64,000 nt of DNA from Mesorhizobium neociceri (GCF_013520985.1 NZ_JACDTY010000004.1:248001-312000), one strand, 5' to 3'. Positions 1-8,416 are shown, counted from the stretch's first letter. Made by a program: numbers and translations. The notes: generated by a model from the letters alone, not told the origin.

Positions 1-58
1 GTTGGCGCTGGCTGCACCGGTTATGCGGTCCAGGCACCGGGAAGCGGGGCGGCGCTGA
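1..58 (+). CDS. ABC transporter permease, C-terminal end only (PotB-like)
   Basis: The frame starting at base 2 is open to a TGA at 56-58 that overlaps the ATG of the next permease (TGATG). Only 18 residues are visible, ending in a basic tail (RSRHREAGRR), so the sequence alone cannot identify the product. The interlocked stop and start with a PotC-type permease, followed by the ATPase gene, makes the partner inner-membrane permease of a spermidine/putrescine-type importer the natural inference. Confidence 0.6.
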   Translation, partial: LALAAPVMRSRHREAGRR

Positions 59-855
59 TGGAGATGAAGCCGCTCACTCGCGTTCTTCTCGGCCTCGTCT
101 GCCTGCTGGTGGCGATATGGCTGGTGGCGCCGACGCTGGTCGTGGTGCCGATGTCGTTCAACGAGAACAAGTCGCTGGCGTTTCCGCCGCAAGGCTTCTC
201 CTGGCAGTGGTACGAGAATTTCGCCACCAATCCGGATTGGTCGAACAGCTTCCTCAATTCGCTGAAGGTCGCCTCGATCGTGGCCGTGCTGGCAACGGTG
301 CTCGGCACGCTTGCCGCCTTCGGCCTCGACCGCATGAAGGCGCGGCCGGCGAACCTGTTGCGCATGCTGATGCTGACGCCGATGGTGGTTCCGGGCGTGG
401 TGCTGGCCATCGGCATCTACGCCGTCTATCTCGACACGCAGCTTGTCGGCACGCTGCTCGGTTTCGTGCTTGCCCACACCATCCTTGCGCTGCCCTTCGT
501 GCTGATCGCCGTCTCGGCCAGTCTCGAAGTGTTCGACAGGCGGCTGGAGACGGCCGCCGCGAGCCTCGGCGCCGGCGCGCTCACCACGTTCCGCACGGTG
601 ACGCTGCCGCTGATTGCGCCCGGCGTGGCGTCCGGCATGCTCTTCGCCTTCGCCACCTCCTTCGACGAGATCGTCGTGTCGCTGTTCATCACCAATCCCT
701 ATCTCAAGACATTGCCGGTACAGATTTTTGCTTCCATCACGCGCGACGCCGACCCGACGGTCGCGGCCGTCGGCACAATCCTTTTGTTCGCCACCACGAT
801 CCTGATCGGCGGCGGCATGCTTCTTCTTGGCCGCGAGCGGAAAGGACGCCAATGA
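58..855 (+). CDS. ABC transporter permease, PotC-like (polyamine-type importer)
   Basis: A 265-residue inner-membrane protein. The first hydrophobic segment lies near residues 8-30 and several more follow, as in binding-protein-dependent permeases of the spermidine/putrescine family. The cytoplasmic EAA-type loop, which docks the ATPase, is visible around residues 160-185 (LETAAASLGAGALTTFRTVT, then LPLIAPGV). The start codon overlaps the stop of the preceding partial gene, and its own stop overlaps the ATG of the ATPase gene (ATGA at 852-855), so the three genes are translationally coupled. The FAD amine oxidase downstream supports an amine or polyamine substrate, but the substrate is inferred. 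Confidence 0.85.
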   Translation: MEMKPLTRVLLGLVCLLVAIWLVAPTLVVVPMSFNENKSLAFPPQGFSWQWYENFATNPDWSNSFLNSLKVASIVAVLATVLGTLAAFGLDRMKARPANLLRMLMLTPMVVPGVVLAIGIYAVYLDTQLVGTLLGFVLAHTILALPFVLIAVSASLEVFDRRLETAAASLGAGALTTFRTVTLPLIAPGVASGMLFAFATSFDEIVVSLFITNPYLKTLPVQIFASITRDADPTVAAVGTILLFATTILIGGGMLLLGRERKGRQ

Positions 856-1967
856 ATCCGGTGCAGGCGAGCAAGGGCGCGGCAATCGATCTGGAATCGA
901 TCAGCAAGGCCTATGGCGGCTTCAAGGCGCTGGATGGCGTGTCGCTGCGCATCGAGCCCGGCGAGTTCATGACGCTGCTCGGGCCCAGCGGCTCCGGCAA
1001 GACGACGACGCTGAACGTGATTGCCGGCTTCACCGATGTGACCAGCGGCAAGCTGCTGGTCGGGGAAAAAAGCGTCGTCGGCGTGCCGGCGCACAAGCGC
1101 AACATCGGCGTCGTCTTCCAGCACTATGCGCTGTTCCCGCATATGAGCGTCGGCCGCAACGTCGCCTATCCGCTGACGCTGCGCGGCATCGACCAGGCGA
1201 CGCGGCAGGCGCGCGTGGCAAGAGCGCTCGACATGGTCAAGATGGGCGATTTCGCGCATCGCTATCCCAGCGAATTGTCGGGCGGGCAGCAGCAGCGCGT
1301 GGCGCTGGCCCGCGCCATCGTCTTCGACCCACCGCTGCTCCTCATGGACGAGCCGCTCGGCGCGCTCGACAAGAAGCTGCGCGAATGGCTGCAGCTCGAG
1401 ATCAAGCGCATCCACCGTGAACTTGGCACCACCTTCGTCTATGTCACGCACGACCAGGAAGAGGCGCTGGTGCTGTCGGACCGCATCGCGGTGTTCAACC
1501 GCGGGCGCATCGAGCAGGTCGGCACCGGCCGCCAGCTCTATGACGAGCCGGCAACGCTGTTCGTCGGCCGCTTCATCGGCGATTCCACCGTGCTGCGCGG
1601 GCAAGCGCGCAGCGACGGCAACAGCACTGCGCTGAGCATCGCCGGCGAGACGGTGACGGCGCCGCGGCGGCTTGCGGGCGAAGCGAGCCCGGTGATGCTG
1701 CTGCGCCCCGAAAAGCTCAGCTTATGCCGGCCCGGCCAAAATGCCGCCAATGGCGCCAACCGGCTGTCGGGGACGATCGCCGAGGCGATCTATCTCGGCT
1801 CGGAATCGAAATACGAGGTGAAGCTCGCCGACGGCTCCGGCGCGATCGTGCGTTCAGCGCTGACCGGCGAAAGCTTTGGCCTCGGCGACAAGGTCGAACT
1901 TTGCTTCGACGGCACCGATGCCAAGCTGCTGGCCGACGACAGCACGGCCGACACCACCCTTACCTGA
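852..1967 (+). CDS. ABC transporter ATP-binding protein, PotA-like
   Basis: A 371-residue nucleotide-binding subunit that powers the adjacent permeases. Walker A is GPSGSGKT at about residues 44-51, the signature is [14 protein letters not shown], Walker B is LLLMDEP, and the switch region is [10 protein letters not shown]. The C-terminal third is a TOBE-type regulatory domain typical of PotA/FbpC ATPases. The frame stays open far upstream into the permease gene, but the ATG at 852 overlaps that gene's stop and gives the normal N-terminus; longer versions would be a shadow of the permease. No periplasmic binding protein is seen downstream, so it probably lies upstream of the window. Confidence 0.9.
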   Translation: MNPVQASKGAAIDLESISKAYGGFKALDGVSLRIEPGEFMTLLGPSGSGKTTTLNVIAGFTDVTSGKLLVGEKSVVGVPAHKRNIGVVFQHYALFPHMSVGRNVAYPLTLRGIDQATRQARVARALDMVKMGDFAHRYPSELSGGQQQRVALARAIVFDPPLLLMDEPLGALDKKLREWLQLEIKRIHRELGTTFVYVTHDQEEALVLSDRIAVFNRGRIEQVGTGRQLYDEPATLFVGRFIGDSTVLRGQARSDGNSTALSIAGETVTAPRRLAGEASPVMLLRPEKLSLCRPGQNAANGANRLSGTIAEAIYLGSESKYEVKLADGSGAIVRSALTGESFGLGDKVELCFDGTDAKLLADDSTADTTLT

Positions 1968-1988
1968 TCCGATCTGAAAGTCATTTCC

Positions 1989-3374
1989 ATGCAAGCCAAG
2001 CGCAACGGCGACATATCGTTCTGGTATGCGGATCTGGGGGCGGTTCCGGCGCCGCGGCCGCCCTTGCCCGGCGACATCGAGGCCGATGTCGCCATTGTCG
2101 GCGCCGGCTATACCGGCCTGTGGACCGCCTACTATCTGAAGAAGGCGAAACCGTCGCTGCGCGTCGTCATCATCGAGCGCGAGTTCGCCGGCTTCGGCGC
2201 TTCGGGCCGCAATGGCGGCTGGCTGTCGGGCGGCTTCAGCTGGTCGCGCGAAAAGTATCTCAAGACATCGAGCCGGCAAGGCGTGATGGCGATGCAGGCA
2301 GCGATGGCAGGTTGCGTCGACGAAGTGATCCGGGTGGCGAGCGAGGAAGGCATCGACGCCGACATTCGTCGCGTCGACAATCTGACGGTGGCCACCAACC
2401 CGGCACAGTTGGAGCGCGTGCGCGAGGAATGCGAGACGATCCGCTCGTGGGATTTCGATCCGAACCGCGTCGAGATGCTGGACGCCACCGAGGCGCGTGC
2501 GCGCATCAACATCCGCAATGTCATGGGTGGTTTCGTCGTGCACGGCCAGGCGCGGGTGCAGCCGGCCAAGCTGGTGCGCGGACTGGCCGAAGCCGTCGAG
2601 CGTCTGGGCGTGCCGATCTACGAGAAGACGATGGTGACCAGCATCGCCAAGGGCAGCGTGACGACAGACCGTGGCAAGGTCCGGGCCGAGACGATCATCC
2701 GCGCGACAGAAGGGTTTACCGCCGGCATCCCCGGCGAAGAGCGGACCTGGCTGGCGCTCAACAGCGCGCAGATCGTGACCGAGCCGCTGTCGCCGGAACT
2801 GTGGCGCGACATTGGCTGGGAAGGGCACGAACTGCTTGGCAATGCGGCGCATGCCTATTGCTATGCGCAGCGCACGCGTGAGGGCCGCATCACCATGGGC
2901 GGGCGTGGCGTGCCTTACCGCTACGGCTCGCGCACTGACATCAACGGCCAGACGCAGCAGGCGACGATCGACCAGTTGCACACGATCCTGACGACGCTGC
3001 TGCCGCAGACCAAGGGATGCCGCATCGACCACGCCTGGTGCGGGGTGCTCGGCGTGCCGCGCGACTGGTGCACCACGGTCGGCCTCGATCCCGCGACCCG
3101 CATCGGCTGGGCCGGTGGCTATGTCGGGCTCGGCGTATCGAGTTCCAACCTTTCGGGGCGCACGCTGGCCGATCTTGTTCTCGGCGCAAACACCGAACTG
3201 ACGCAGCTGCCCTGGGTCAATCGCAAGGTCAGGCCGTGGGAGCCGGAGCCCTTCCGCTGGTTGGGCGTGCATTCGATGTACCAGCTCTACAGCGTCGCCG
3301 ATCGACGTGAGGCTGCAGGCCTTGCGCACACATCGAAGCTGGCCGCGATCGCTGACAGCATCACAGGCCACTGA
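1989..3374 (+). CDS. FAD-dependent amine oxidoreductase (DadA/PuuB-like)
   Basis: A 461-residue flavoprotein of the DAO family (PF01266). The N-terminal dinucleotide-binding motif GAGYTG is at residues 38-43, followed by the FAD contact region with GASGRNGGW near 70-80. The C-terminal FAD motif is GYVGLGVSSSNLSG. Family members oxidise amines or amino acids to imines with release of ammonia or an aldehyde; gamma-glutamylputrescine oxidase is the closest functional analogue I can name. It starts 21 bp after the ATPase gene on the same strand, so uptake and oxidation of an amine are probably co-expressed. The exact substrate cannot be read from sequence. Confidence 0.82.
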   Translation: MQAKRNGDISFWYADLGAVPAPRPPLPGDIEADVAIVGAGYTGLWTAYYLKKAKPSLRVVIIEREFAGFGASGRNGGWLSGGFSWSREKYLKTSSRQGVMAMQAAMAGCVDEVIRVASEEGIDADIRRVDNLTVATNPAQLERVREECETIRSWDFDPNRVEMLDATEARARINIRNVMGGFVVHGQARVQPAKLVRGLAEAVERLGVPIYEKTMVTSIAKGSVTTDRGKVRAETIIRATEGFTAGIPGEERTWLALNSAQIVTEPLSPELWRDIGWEGHELLGNAAHAYCYAQRTREGRITMGGRGVPYRYGSRTDINGQTQQATIDQLHTILTTLLPQTKGCRIDHAWCGVLGVPRDWCTTVGLDPATRIGWAGGYVGLGVSSSNLSGRTLADLVLGANTELTQLPWVNRKVRPWEPEPFRWLGVHSMYQLYSVADRREAAGLAHTSKLAAIADSITGH

Positions 3375-3387
3375 CGCCATTTTGTTT

Positions 3388-3426
3388 TCACGCAATTCCT
3401 AGGGGGAAACCGCTCCCTGGAATTGC
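3388..3426. repeat. Interspersed palindromic repeat, copy 1 (short form)
   Basis: Outer arms GCAATTCC (3392-3399) and GGAATTGC (3419-3426) are perfect inverted repeats. The inner bases (TAGGGGG against CTCCCTG) extend the stem imperfectly around a short AAACCG loop. The same arms occur at 7646-7713 and 37460-37502. It lies between the oxidoreductase stop and the cupin start, so its transcript could form a hairpin in the leader of the cupin gene. Confidence 0.75.
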
Positions 3427-3446
3427 TCTGATTGACGGAGTCCGAC

Positions 3447-3803
3447 TTGATCGACCTTTCGACCTTCCACGATCTCGCCAAGGCCGAGATCGGCATATTC
3501 TCACCCAAGCCGACCTGCATAGAAGGGGATCAGCTCGAGGCCGTGCGCTCGTTCTTCCAGTCGCCGGACGGAACCGTCGACATCGGCATCTGGGAGTGCA
3601 CGCCCGGCCGCTTCACCGCCGATCGTTCGGACTCGTCGGAGATCTGCCACATCATTTCCGGGCGCGTGGAACTGAGCCGCATCGATGGTGAGGTGCGCGA
3701 ACTCGGTCCGGGCGATCTGCTGGTCCTGCCGCGGGGCTGGAAAGGCGAGTGGCGGATACGCGAGACCACGCGCAAGCTCTACATGATCCAGAGCGTCGGC
3801 TGA
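3447..3803 (+). CDS. Cupin domain protein (Cupin_3/DUF861-like)
   Basis: A small single-domain cupin of 118 residues from a TTG at 3447. That codon is preceded by GGAG six bases upstream; a TTG at 3432 would add five residues with a poorer ribosome site. Motif 1 is around CHIISGRVEL and motif 2 around LGPGDLLVLPRGWKGEWRI, as in the DUF861/EutQ-like cupins found beside amine and amino-acid catabolic genes. Only part of the usual metal-binding His/Glu set is evident, so it may bind ligand without catalysis. Its place after the amine oxidase suggests an accessory role in the same pathway. Convergent with the MFS gene. Confidence 0.72.
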   Translation: MIDLSTFHDLAKAEIGIFSPKPTCIEGDQLEAVRSFFQSPDGTVDIGIWECTPGRFTADRSDSSEICHIISGRVELSRIDGEVRELGPGDLLVLPRGWKGEWRIRETTRKLYMIQSVG

Positions 3804-3828
3804 GGGACGCTGCCCGGCTCAGACGAAA

Positions 3829-5472
3829 TCAGTGGTCGATCGGGCCCTTCGGCGAGACCAGCGCGGTGCCGGCGGTCGTCGGCCGCTCGATCAGGCGGCG
3901 CACGCGCGGCGGTTCGTCGCCGCTGTGCAGCGCCCGCACCCGCTCGCCGACGACGGCGTCGGCATGCGTGGCGCGCCGGTTGTGGCGGATGTACTCCAGC
4001 CAAGTCGGCGTGTGGTAGTGCTCGATCCAGACGGATGGATTTTCGAGGTCGCGCGCCAGCGTCCAGTTGCGGGCACCGTCGCGGCGGCGGATGCGGCCAC
4101 GCTCGGCCATGGTGGCGAGGAATTCGGGCACGTCCTCGTCGCGAATGACATACTCGATCATGATCGCGATCGGACCGCTGCGTGGCTTGAGGTCGAGGCC
4201 GAGATGCGGTTCCTTGAAGCGGTTGAGCGGATCGAGGTTGAGCGCGGCCTGCTGCGGCAAGGGCAGGAGCAGGCCGATGGCGCCGCCGACAAGCATCGCG
4301 ATGGCGGCCGCAATCAGCGCGGTTTCGGCGCCATGCGCATCGGCAACGACGCCCCACACCCAACTGCCCAGCGCAATGCCGCCGAAGGTCGCTGTCTGGT
4401 AGACTGAAAGCACTCGGCCGACGACCCAGCGCGGCGTCGACATCTGCACGGTGACGTTGAAATGCGACAGCGCGATCACCCAGCAGGCGCCGCCGATGAG
4501 CAGACCCGCCGCGGTCTGCCAGGCATTGTGGCTGATTGCGGCGTTGAAGGCGCAGACGGCGAAGCCGGCGAAGGCCATGCGCACCATCGTCTCGCTGGAC
4601 AGCAATTGCCGCAACCGCACGCTGATCAGCGCGCCGCCGACGGCGCCGATTCCGAAGGCGCCGAGCATGATGCCGTAGGTCAGGGCATCGCCCTTGACGA
4701 CGTCGCGCGCCACCAGTGGCAAAAGCGCCAGCACCGCGCCGGCGCTGAAGCCGAAGGCCGAGCCCCTGACCAGCACCTTGCCGATATTGGGTGACATGGC
4801 GACATAGCGCAGGCCGGCGCCCATCGCAGCGCCCAGCGTTTCGCGCGGCAGGGTCGAGACCGGCAGCTCCGGCTTCCAGCGAAAGAGCACGAAGATAAGG
4901 CCGATATAGCTCAGCGCGTTGGCGGCAAAGGCAGCGGCCGCACCGGCGGCGGCAACGATGATGCCGCCGATCGCGGGACCGACGCTGCGCGTCAGGTTGA
5001 AGCCGAGGGAATTCAGCGCGACGGCCGCGGGCAGCTTGTTGCGCGGCACCATGTCGCCGACCGACGCCTGCCAGGACGGGTTGTTGAGCGCCGTGCCGCT
5101 GTCGATCAGGAAGGTGAAGGCCAGCAGCGTCCACGGCGTCATCCAGCCGTTCCAGGTGAACAGCGTTAGAAGTGCAGAGACGACCAGCATGAAAACCTGG
5201 GCGATCAGCATCACCTTGCGCCGGTTGAAGCTGTCGGCGATGGCGCCGGCTACAAGTGCAAACAGCATGATCGGCAAAGTGGTCGAGGCCTGGACCAGCG
5301 CCACCTGGTAGGGCGAGGTGGCGATGGTGGTCATCATCCAGGCGGCGCCGACGCCCTGGATCAGGCCACCGAAATTCGACACCAGGCTGGCCGACCAGAC
5401 CGCGCGAAAGATGCCGTGCCGGAACGGCGCCAGCGCCGAGACGCGTTCGCTGTCCGGCTCGTCATCGATCAT
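3829..5472 (-). CDS. MFS transporter, EntS-like (MFS_3) with a C-terminal soluble domain
   Basis: A 547-residue protein from an ATG at 5472 with a good ribosome site (AAGGTGGGA just upstream); a TTG at 5520 would add 16 residues without support. Residues about 20-410 form the multi-helix MFS core, including the GAIADSFNRRKVM loop between helices 2 and 3. After the last helix (GLLLPLPQQ) comes a soluble tail of about 120 residues beginning near IAIMIEYVI and containing WTLARDLENPSVWIEHY. This resembles the ferredoxin-like ABM monooxygenase fold often attached to this MFS subgroup. A role in small-molecule or siderophore export is a family-level inference. Transcribed toward the cupin gene. Confidence 0.82.
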   Translation of the reverse strand: MIDDEPDSERVSALAPFRHGIFRAVWSASLVSNFGGLIQGVGAAWMMTTIATSPYQVALVQASTTLPIMLFALVAGAIADSFNRRKVMLIAQVFMLVVSALLTLFTWNGWMTPWTLLAFTFLIDSGTALNNPSWQASVGDMVPRNKLPAAVALNSLGFNLTRSVGPAIGGIIVAAAGAAAAFAANALSYIGLIFVLFRWKPELPVSTLPRETLGAAMGAGLRYVAMSPNIGKVLVRGSAFGFSAGAVLALLPLVARDVVKGDALTYGIMLGAFGIGAVGGALISVRLRQLLSSETMVRMAFAGFAVCAFNAAISHNAWQTAAGLLIGGACWVIALSHFNVTVQMSTPRWVVGRVLSVYQTATFGGIALGSWVWGVVADAHGAETALIAAAIAMLVGGAIGLLLPLPQQAALNLDPLNRFKEPHLGLDLKPRSGPIAIMIEYVIRDEDVPEFLATMAERGRIRRRDGARNWTLARDLENPSVWIEHYHTPTWLEYIRHNRRATHADAVVGERVRALHSGDEPPRVRRLIERPTTAGTALVSPKGPIDH

Positions 5473-5695
5473 CAGACCTGTCCCACCTTCACGCGCTGGT
5501 CTCGTCCGTCCGGACGACAATCATGGCAACTGTTTGAATTAGAGCACGACGTCCAAAAGGGCGAACGCCTGTTCAAAAAAGATCATGGTCCAACAACAGG
5601 ATAGCAAGGCGAAAATACGTCAGCCGGCAAGGGTTCGCTACCCAGGGCGATGTTCTCGTTGGTCCACCGCGCCGGGGTATCGGCCGGGGGCAAAG
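5473..5695. other. Spacer between asparagine synthase-like and MFS genes
   Basis: About 220 bp separates the end of the asparagine synthase-like gene from the start of the MFS gene, both on the minus strand. I see no open frame with coding character, no strong terminator hairpin and no recognisable repeat. It presumably carries the MFS promoter. Confidence 0.4.
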
Positions 5696-7564
5696 TCAGC
5701 TTCTGTCCCGGGCGGCGGCATGCAGGGCTTCGGTCAGCGTGCCTGTCGTCTCGCCGCCGGCGTGAAGGCGCAGGAAAAGTTCCATGCCGACGAGCCGCAG
5801 CCTGGACGGTTCCTCGCGCCGCGCGAGCTGGATCAAGTCCTCCACGCTGGCTGTGGGCCACTTCATGGCATCACGCAGGAAGCCGCCGCGCAGCAAAGTC
5901 TCCGTACCGGCCGAAAATTCGGACGACATCTCGAAGCCGATCTTGCGCGCCTGGACGTTCTGGCGCGGAATATGCTTTTGCGCGACCTTCCGCAAAAGCC
6001 ATTTTCCTGTTTTGTCGCGATATTTGTGCCACCTCGGCAAATGGATCGCGAAGTCGATCAGGCGGTTCTCCAGGAACGGGACCCGGAGCTCCACGGACGC
6101 CGCCATGCTCAGCCGGTCGTGCCGGTGCAGGATGTCCTGCAGATGCGAATAGAGGTCATAGAGGCAGCTGCCGAGAAAGGCGCGATCGGCGGGCGGCGTC
6201 ACCGGCTCCAGGCGGTCGAATATCTCGGTCTGCAGGAAATTCAGCTCCGGCGACAAAGCACGCAGGACCATGCTGCGCTCCATTTGTGAGTGGCCGCCAA
6301 CCGAGAGCTTGTAGGGGGCGCGGCGCTGTTGTTCGAATCTCCGGTCGAGCGAGCGTTTCGAATGCAACAGACGCCGGGGCCACGACCAGGAGCGCCACTT
6401 CTTCATGCTCAAGGCCTGCAGGGGGTAGCCGCCGAACAATTCGTCAGCGCCTTCACCGGTCAGCAGCACCTTGACGCCGTCGGCCCGGCACTGTTCGGCA
6501 AGCGCCAGCAGCCCGACATGGCTGGCATGCCAGCCATCGCTTTCCAGATGCCAGATTACTCTTGGCCAAAGTTCGAAAAACCGGTCCCTGTCGACCGGCA
6601 CCCGGCGCAAGGGCACGCCGACATGGCGGCCGGTGCGTTCGGCGTCTTCGGCCTCGCTGCGGCCGAGCTGCGGGTCGACGACATAACCATGGATCTCCGG
6701 TCTGAACGGCTTCGCCAGCGCCGTGATCAGACCGGAATCGACGCCGCTGCTGCACGCTGTGGCGACGTTGGTATCGGCGATGCAGTGAAGTCCGACACTG
6801 TCCTTGAGCAATGCCTCGAGCGTCGCCATGTGTTCTGCATCGGAGGATCCGTCGCCGGTGATGCGCGCGGTCTCCAGCACGTCCAGCACATGCCAGAAGC
6901 GGCGCTTCTCGATGCCGCCATCGGTGATCTTCCATAGGCCGGCGGGCGGCAAGCGCTCGATGCGGTCGAACAGGCTGTAGCTGGAATCGCGGCTCTGCCA
7001 AGCCAGCCGCAAGGTCATCTCGCGGCTATCGATGTCGCGCGGAAAACCGTTGCAGGCGAGGATCGCCTTGTCCTCGGACGCGAACAGGATTCGCTCCGGC
7101 ATGTCGGCCACCGACATCGGCTTGATGCCGAGGCGATCGCGGGCAAGCCACAGCGCATTGTTGCGGGCGTCGAAATAGGCGAAGGAAAACATGCCGTCGA
7201 ACAGCGGCACAGCCTTTTCGGGGCCCCAGTGATGCAAGGCTTCGAGAACCACTTCGGCATCGCTGACGGTGCGAAAGACGACACCTTGCGCCTGCAGCGT
7301 CTCGCGCAGCGACCGGTAATTGTAGACCTCGCCATTGTAGACGAGGACGCCCTGACCGGATGCGGTCAGCATCGGTTCGCGGGCGGCGGGCGAGGGGTCG
7401 ATGATGGTCAGCCGGCGATGCCCGAGGGCCAGCCGATTGTTGCTCCAGCTGTCACGATCGTCGGGGCCGCGATGCACCAGCGCCTGCATCATGCGGATGA
7501 CATCCGACAGGTCGTTGGCGTCGATCGGGTTTCGTTTACGCCAGACGCCGGCTATTCCGCACAT
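5696..7564 (-). CDS. asnB: Asparagine synthase (glutamine-hydrolysing)-like, class II amidotransferase
   Basis: A 622-residue two-domain enzyme. The N-terminal Ntn glutaminase starts MCGIAGVW, giving the catalytic Cys2, and keeps HRGPDD (31-36), GHRRLTIID (48-56) and YNGEVYN (76-82). The C-terminal synthetase domain carries the ATP-pyrophosphatase loop as CSSGVDSG (271-278), where the usual SGG is SSG. Later motifs such as LLTGEGADELFGGYP and VELRVPFLENRLIDFAI are well kept. It transfers glutamine ammonia to an adenylated carboxylate. With no asparagine-pathway neighbours it could make asparagine or amidate a secondary metabolite or polysaccharide precursor. Ends 132 bp short of the repeat next to fliQ. 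Confidence 0.85.
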   Translation of the reverse strand: MCGIAGVWRKRNPIDANDLSDVIRMMQALVHRGPDDRDSWSNNRLALGHRRLTIIDPSPAAREPMLTASGQGVLVYNGEVYNYRSLRETLQAQGVVFRTVSDAEVVLEALHHWGPEKAVPLFDGMFSFAYFDARNNALWLARDRLGIKPMSVADMPERILFASEDKAILACNGFPRDIDSREMTLRLAWQSRDSSYSLFDRIERLPPAGLWKITDGGIEKRRFWHVLDVLETARITGDGSSDAEHMATLEALLKDSVGLHCIADTNVATACSSGVDSGLITALAKPFRPEIHGYVVDPQLGRSEAEDAERTGRHVGVPLRRVPVDRDRFFELWPRVIWHLESDGWHASHVGLLALAEQCRADGVKVLLTGEGADELFGGYPLQALSMKKWRSWSWPRRLLHSKRSLDRRFEQQRRAPYKLSVGGHSQMERSMVLRALSPELNFLQTEIFDRLEPVTPPADRAFLGSCLYDLYSHLQDILHRHDRLSMAASVELRVPFLENRLIDFAIHLPRWHKYRDKTGKWLLRKVAQKHIPRQNVQARKIGFEMSSEFSAGTETLLRGGFLRDAMKWPTASVEDLIQLARREEPSRLRLVGMELFLRLHAGGETTGTLTEALHAAARDRS

Positions 7565-7643
7565 GGCCTGCCGGTCGATGCTGCCTGGGTCATGACTCGC
7601 AATCTAGCCGTAACACAGCCGCCTGCAAGCGGGACCCCTCACT

Positions 7644-7715
7644 ACGCAATTCCTCAGGGAAAGCGCTATGCGCTTTTCCCGGGAAAACCGCGACACACTT
7701 TTCCTGGAATTGCTT
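7644..7715. repeat. Interspersed palindromic repeat, copy 2 (long form)
   Basis: Arms GCAATTCC (7646-7653) and GGAATTGC (7706-7713) flank a 52-bp centre containing GGGAAAACCGCG and ACACACTTTTCCTGG. The centre and right arm nearly match the copy at 37460-37502. It sits exactly at the junction between the fliQ end and the asparagine synthase gene, two bases from the fliQ stop codon. Confidence 0.8.
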
Positions 7716-7982
7716 CTAGAACCCGTTTTCGATGCGCTCGAAGATGACGTTGGTGAAGGCCGAGATCTGGCTGCCGATGAACGGGCCGGTCAGCGCCACG
7801 ACCAGCATGATGGCGACGATCTTGGGCACGAAGGTCAGGGTGATTTCCTGGATCTGGGTCAGGGCCTGGATCAGCGCGATGCCGATGCCGACCGCCATGG
7901 CGACCAACACCACCGGCGCGGACGCGGTGAGCACCGTCCACACCGCGTACTGGACGATGTCGAGCGCGTCGGCCTCGTTCAT
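7716..7982 (-). CDS. fliQ: Flagellar export apparatus protein FliQ
   Basis: An 88-residue integral membrane protein, the usual FliQ length, with two long hydrophobic helices (about residues 15-40 and 50-75). The inter-helix region reads ALTQIQEITLTFVPKI, the family signature. FliQ forms part of the FliPQR export gate in the MS-ring pore. It is the last gene of the minus-strand run flgE-flgK-flgL-flaF-flbT-flgD-fliQ. In many rhizobia flhA and fliR follow it; here a palindromic repeat and an unrelated asparagine synthase gene follow instead. Confidence 0.95.
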   Translation of the reverse strand: MNEADALDIVQYAVWTVLTASAPVVLVAMAVGIGIALIQALTQIQEITLTFVPKIVAIMLVVALTGPFIGSQISAFTNVIFERIENGF

Positions 7983-8008
7983 GTGAGTGCCCCTCTACGG
8001 AACCGGGT

Positions 8009-8416
8009 CTAGCTGGCCGGCTTTATCGAAACGCCCGCGCCGACCGGCACTTCGGTGCCGTTCTGCAGTACCGCGATCAGGCCACTGCTGGCAAGCTTGA
8101 CGGAGGCCACGACGCCCGTCGTCTTGCCGTCGGCCGAGGTGATCGAACGGCCGATCAGGGCATCCGCCTGCGACAACGCCGAGGACTGCATGATCTGGTC
8201 GAGCTTGGTGTTGGTCTGCACCGATTGCTCGACCTGCGAGAAGGTGGCGAGCTGGGCGACATACTGTGTTGAATCCATCGGTTTCGTCGGATCCTGGTTC
8301 TTCATCTCGGCGATCAGCAGCTTCAGGAACGACTGGTAGTCGACCGCTGTCTTCGAAGTCTGCTGGGTGCCCTGGTTGGCGCCCGTCGGGATTGTCATCG
8401 TCATGTCCACATTCAT
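8009..8416 (-). CDS. flgD: Hook capping protein FlgD (short form)
   Basis: 135 residues, much shorter than enterobacterial FlgD (about 230) but typical of alphaproteobacteria. The N-terminal signature is YQSFLKLLIAEMKNQDPTKP, followed by MDSTQYVAQLATFSQVEQ, which caps the growing hook. The C-terminal part is a compact beta region with VASVKLASSGLIAVLQNG. The gene overlaps the flbT stop by one base at 8416 and lies upstream of fliQ in the same direction. Confidence 0.95.
   Translation of the reverse strand: MNVDMTMTIPTGANQGTQQTSKTAVDYQSFLKLLIAEMKNQDPTKPMDSTQYVAQLATFSQVEQSVQTNTKLDQIMQSSALSQADALIGRSITSADGKTTGVVASVKLASSGLIAVLQNGTEVPVGAGVSIKPAS

Noticed and set aside
117-851. Upstream extension of the first ABC ATPase frame
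   Set aside because: It runs through the permease gene in another frame and is Arg-rich; the ATG at 852 overlapping the permease stop gives the normal start.
1854-3395. Long minus-strand open frame (513 codons) opposite the FAD oxidoreductase
   Set aside because: It is the antisense shadow of a high-GC gene. The plus-strand frame has complete FAD motifs; the minus frame is rich in Arg, His, Gln and Asp with no recognisable domain.
5545-5600. GAAC/GTTC repeats upstream of the MFS gene as a LexA-type box
   Set aside because: The spacing (GAACGCCTGTTC) does not fit the alphaproteobacterial SOS box, which has direct GTTC repeats seven bases apart.
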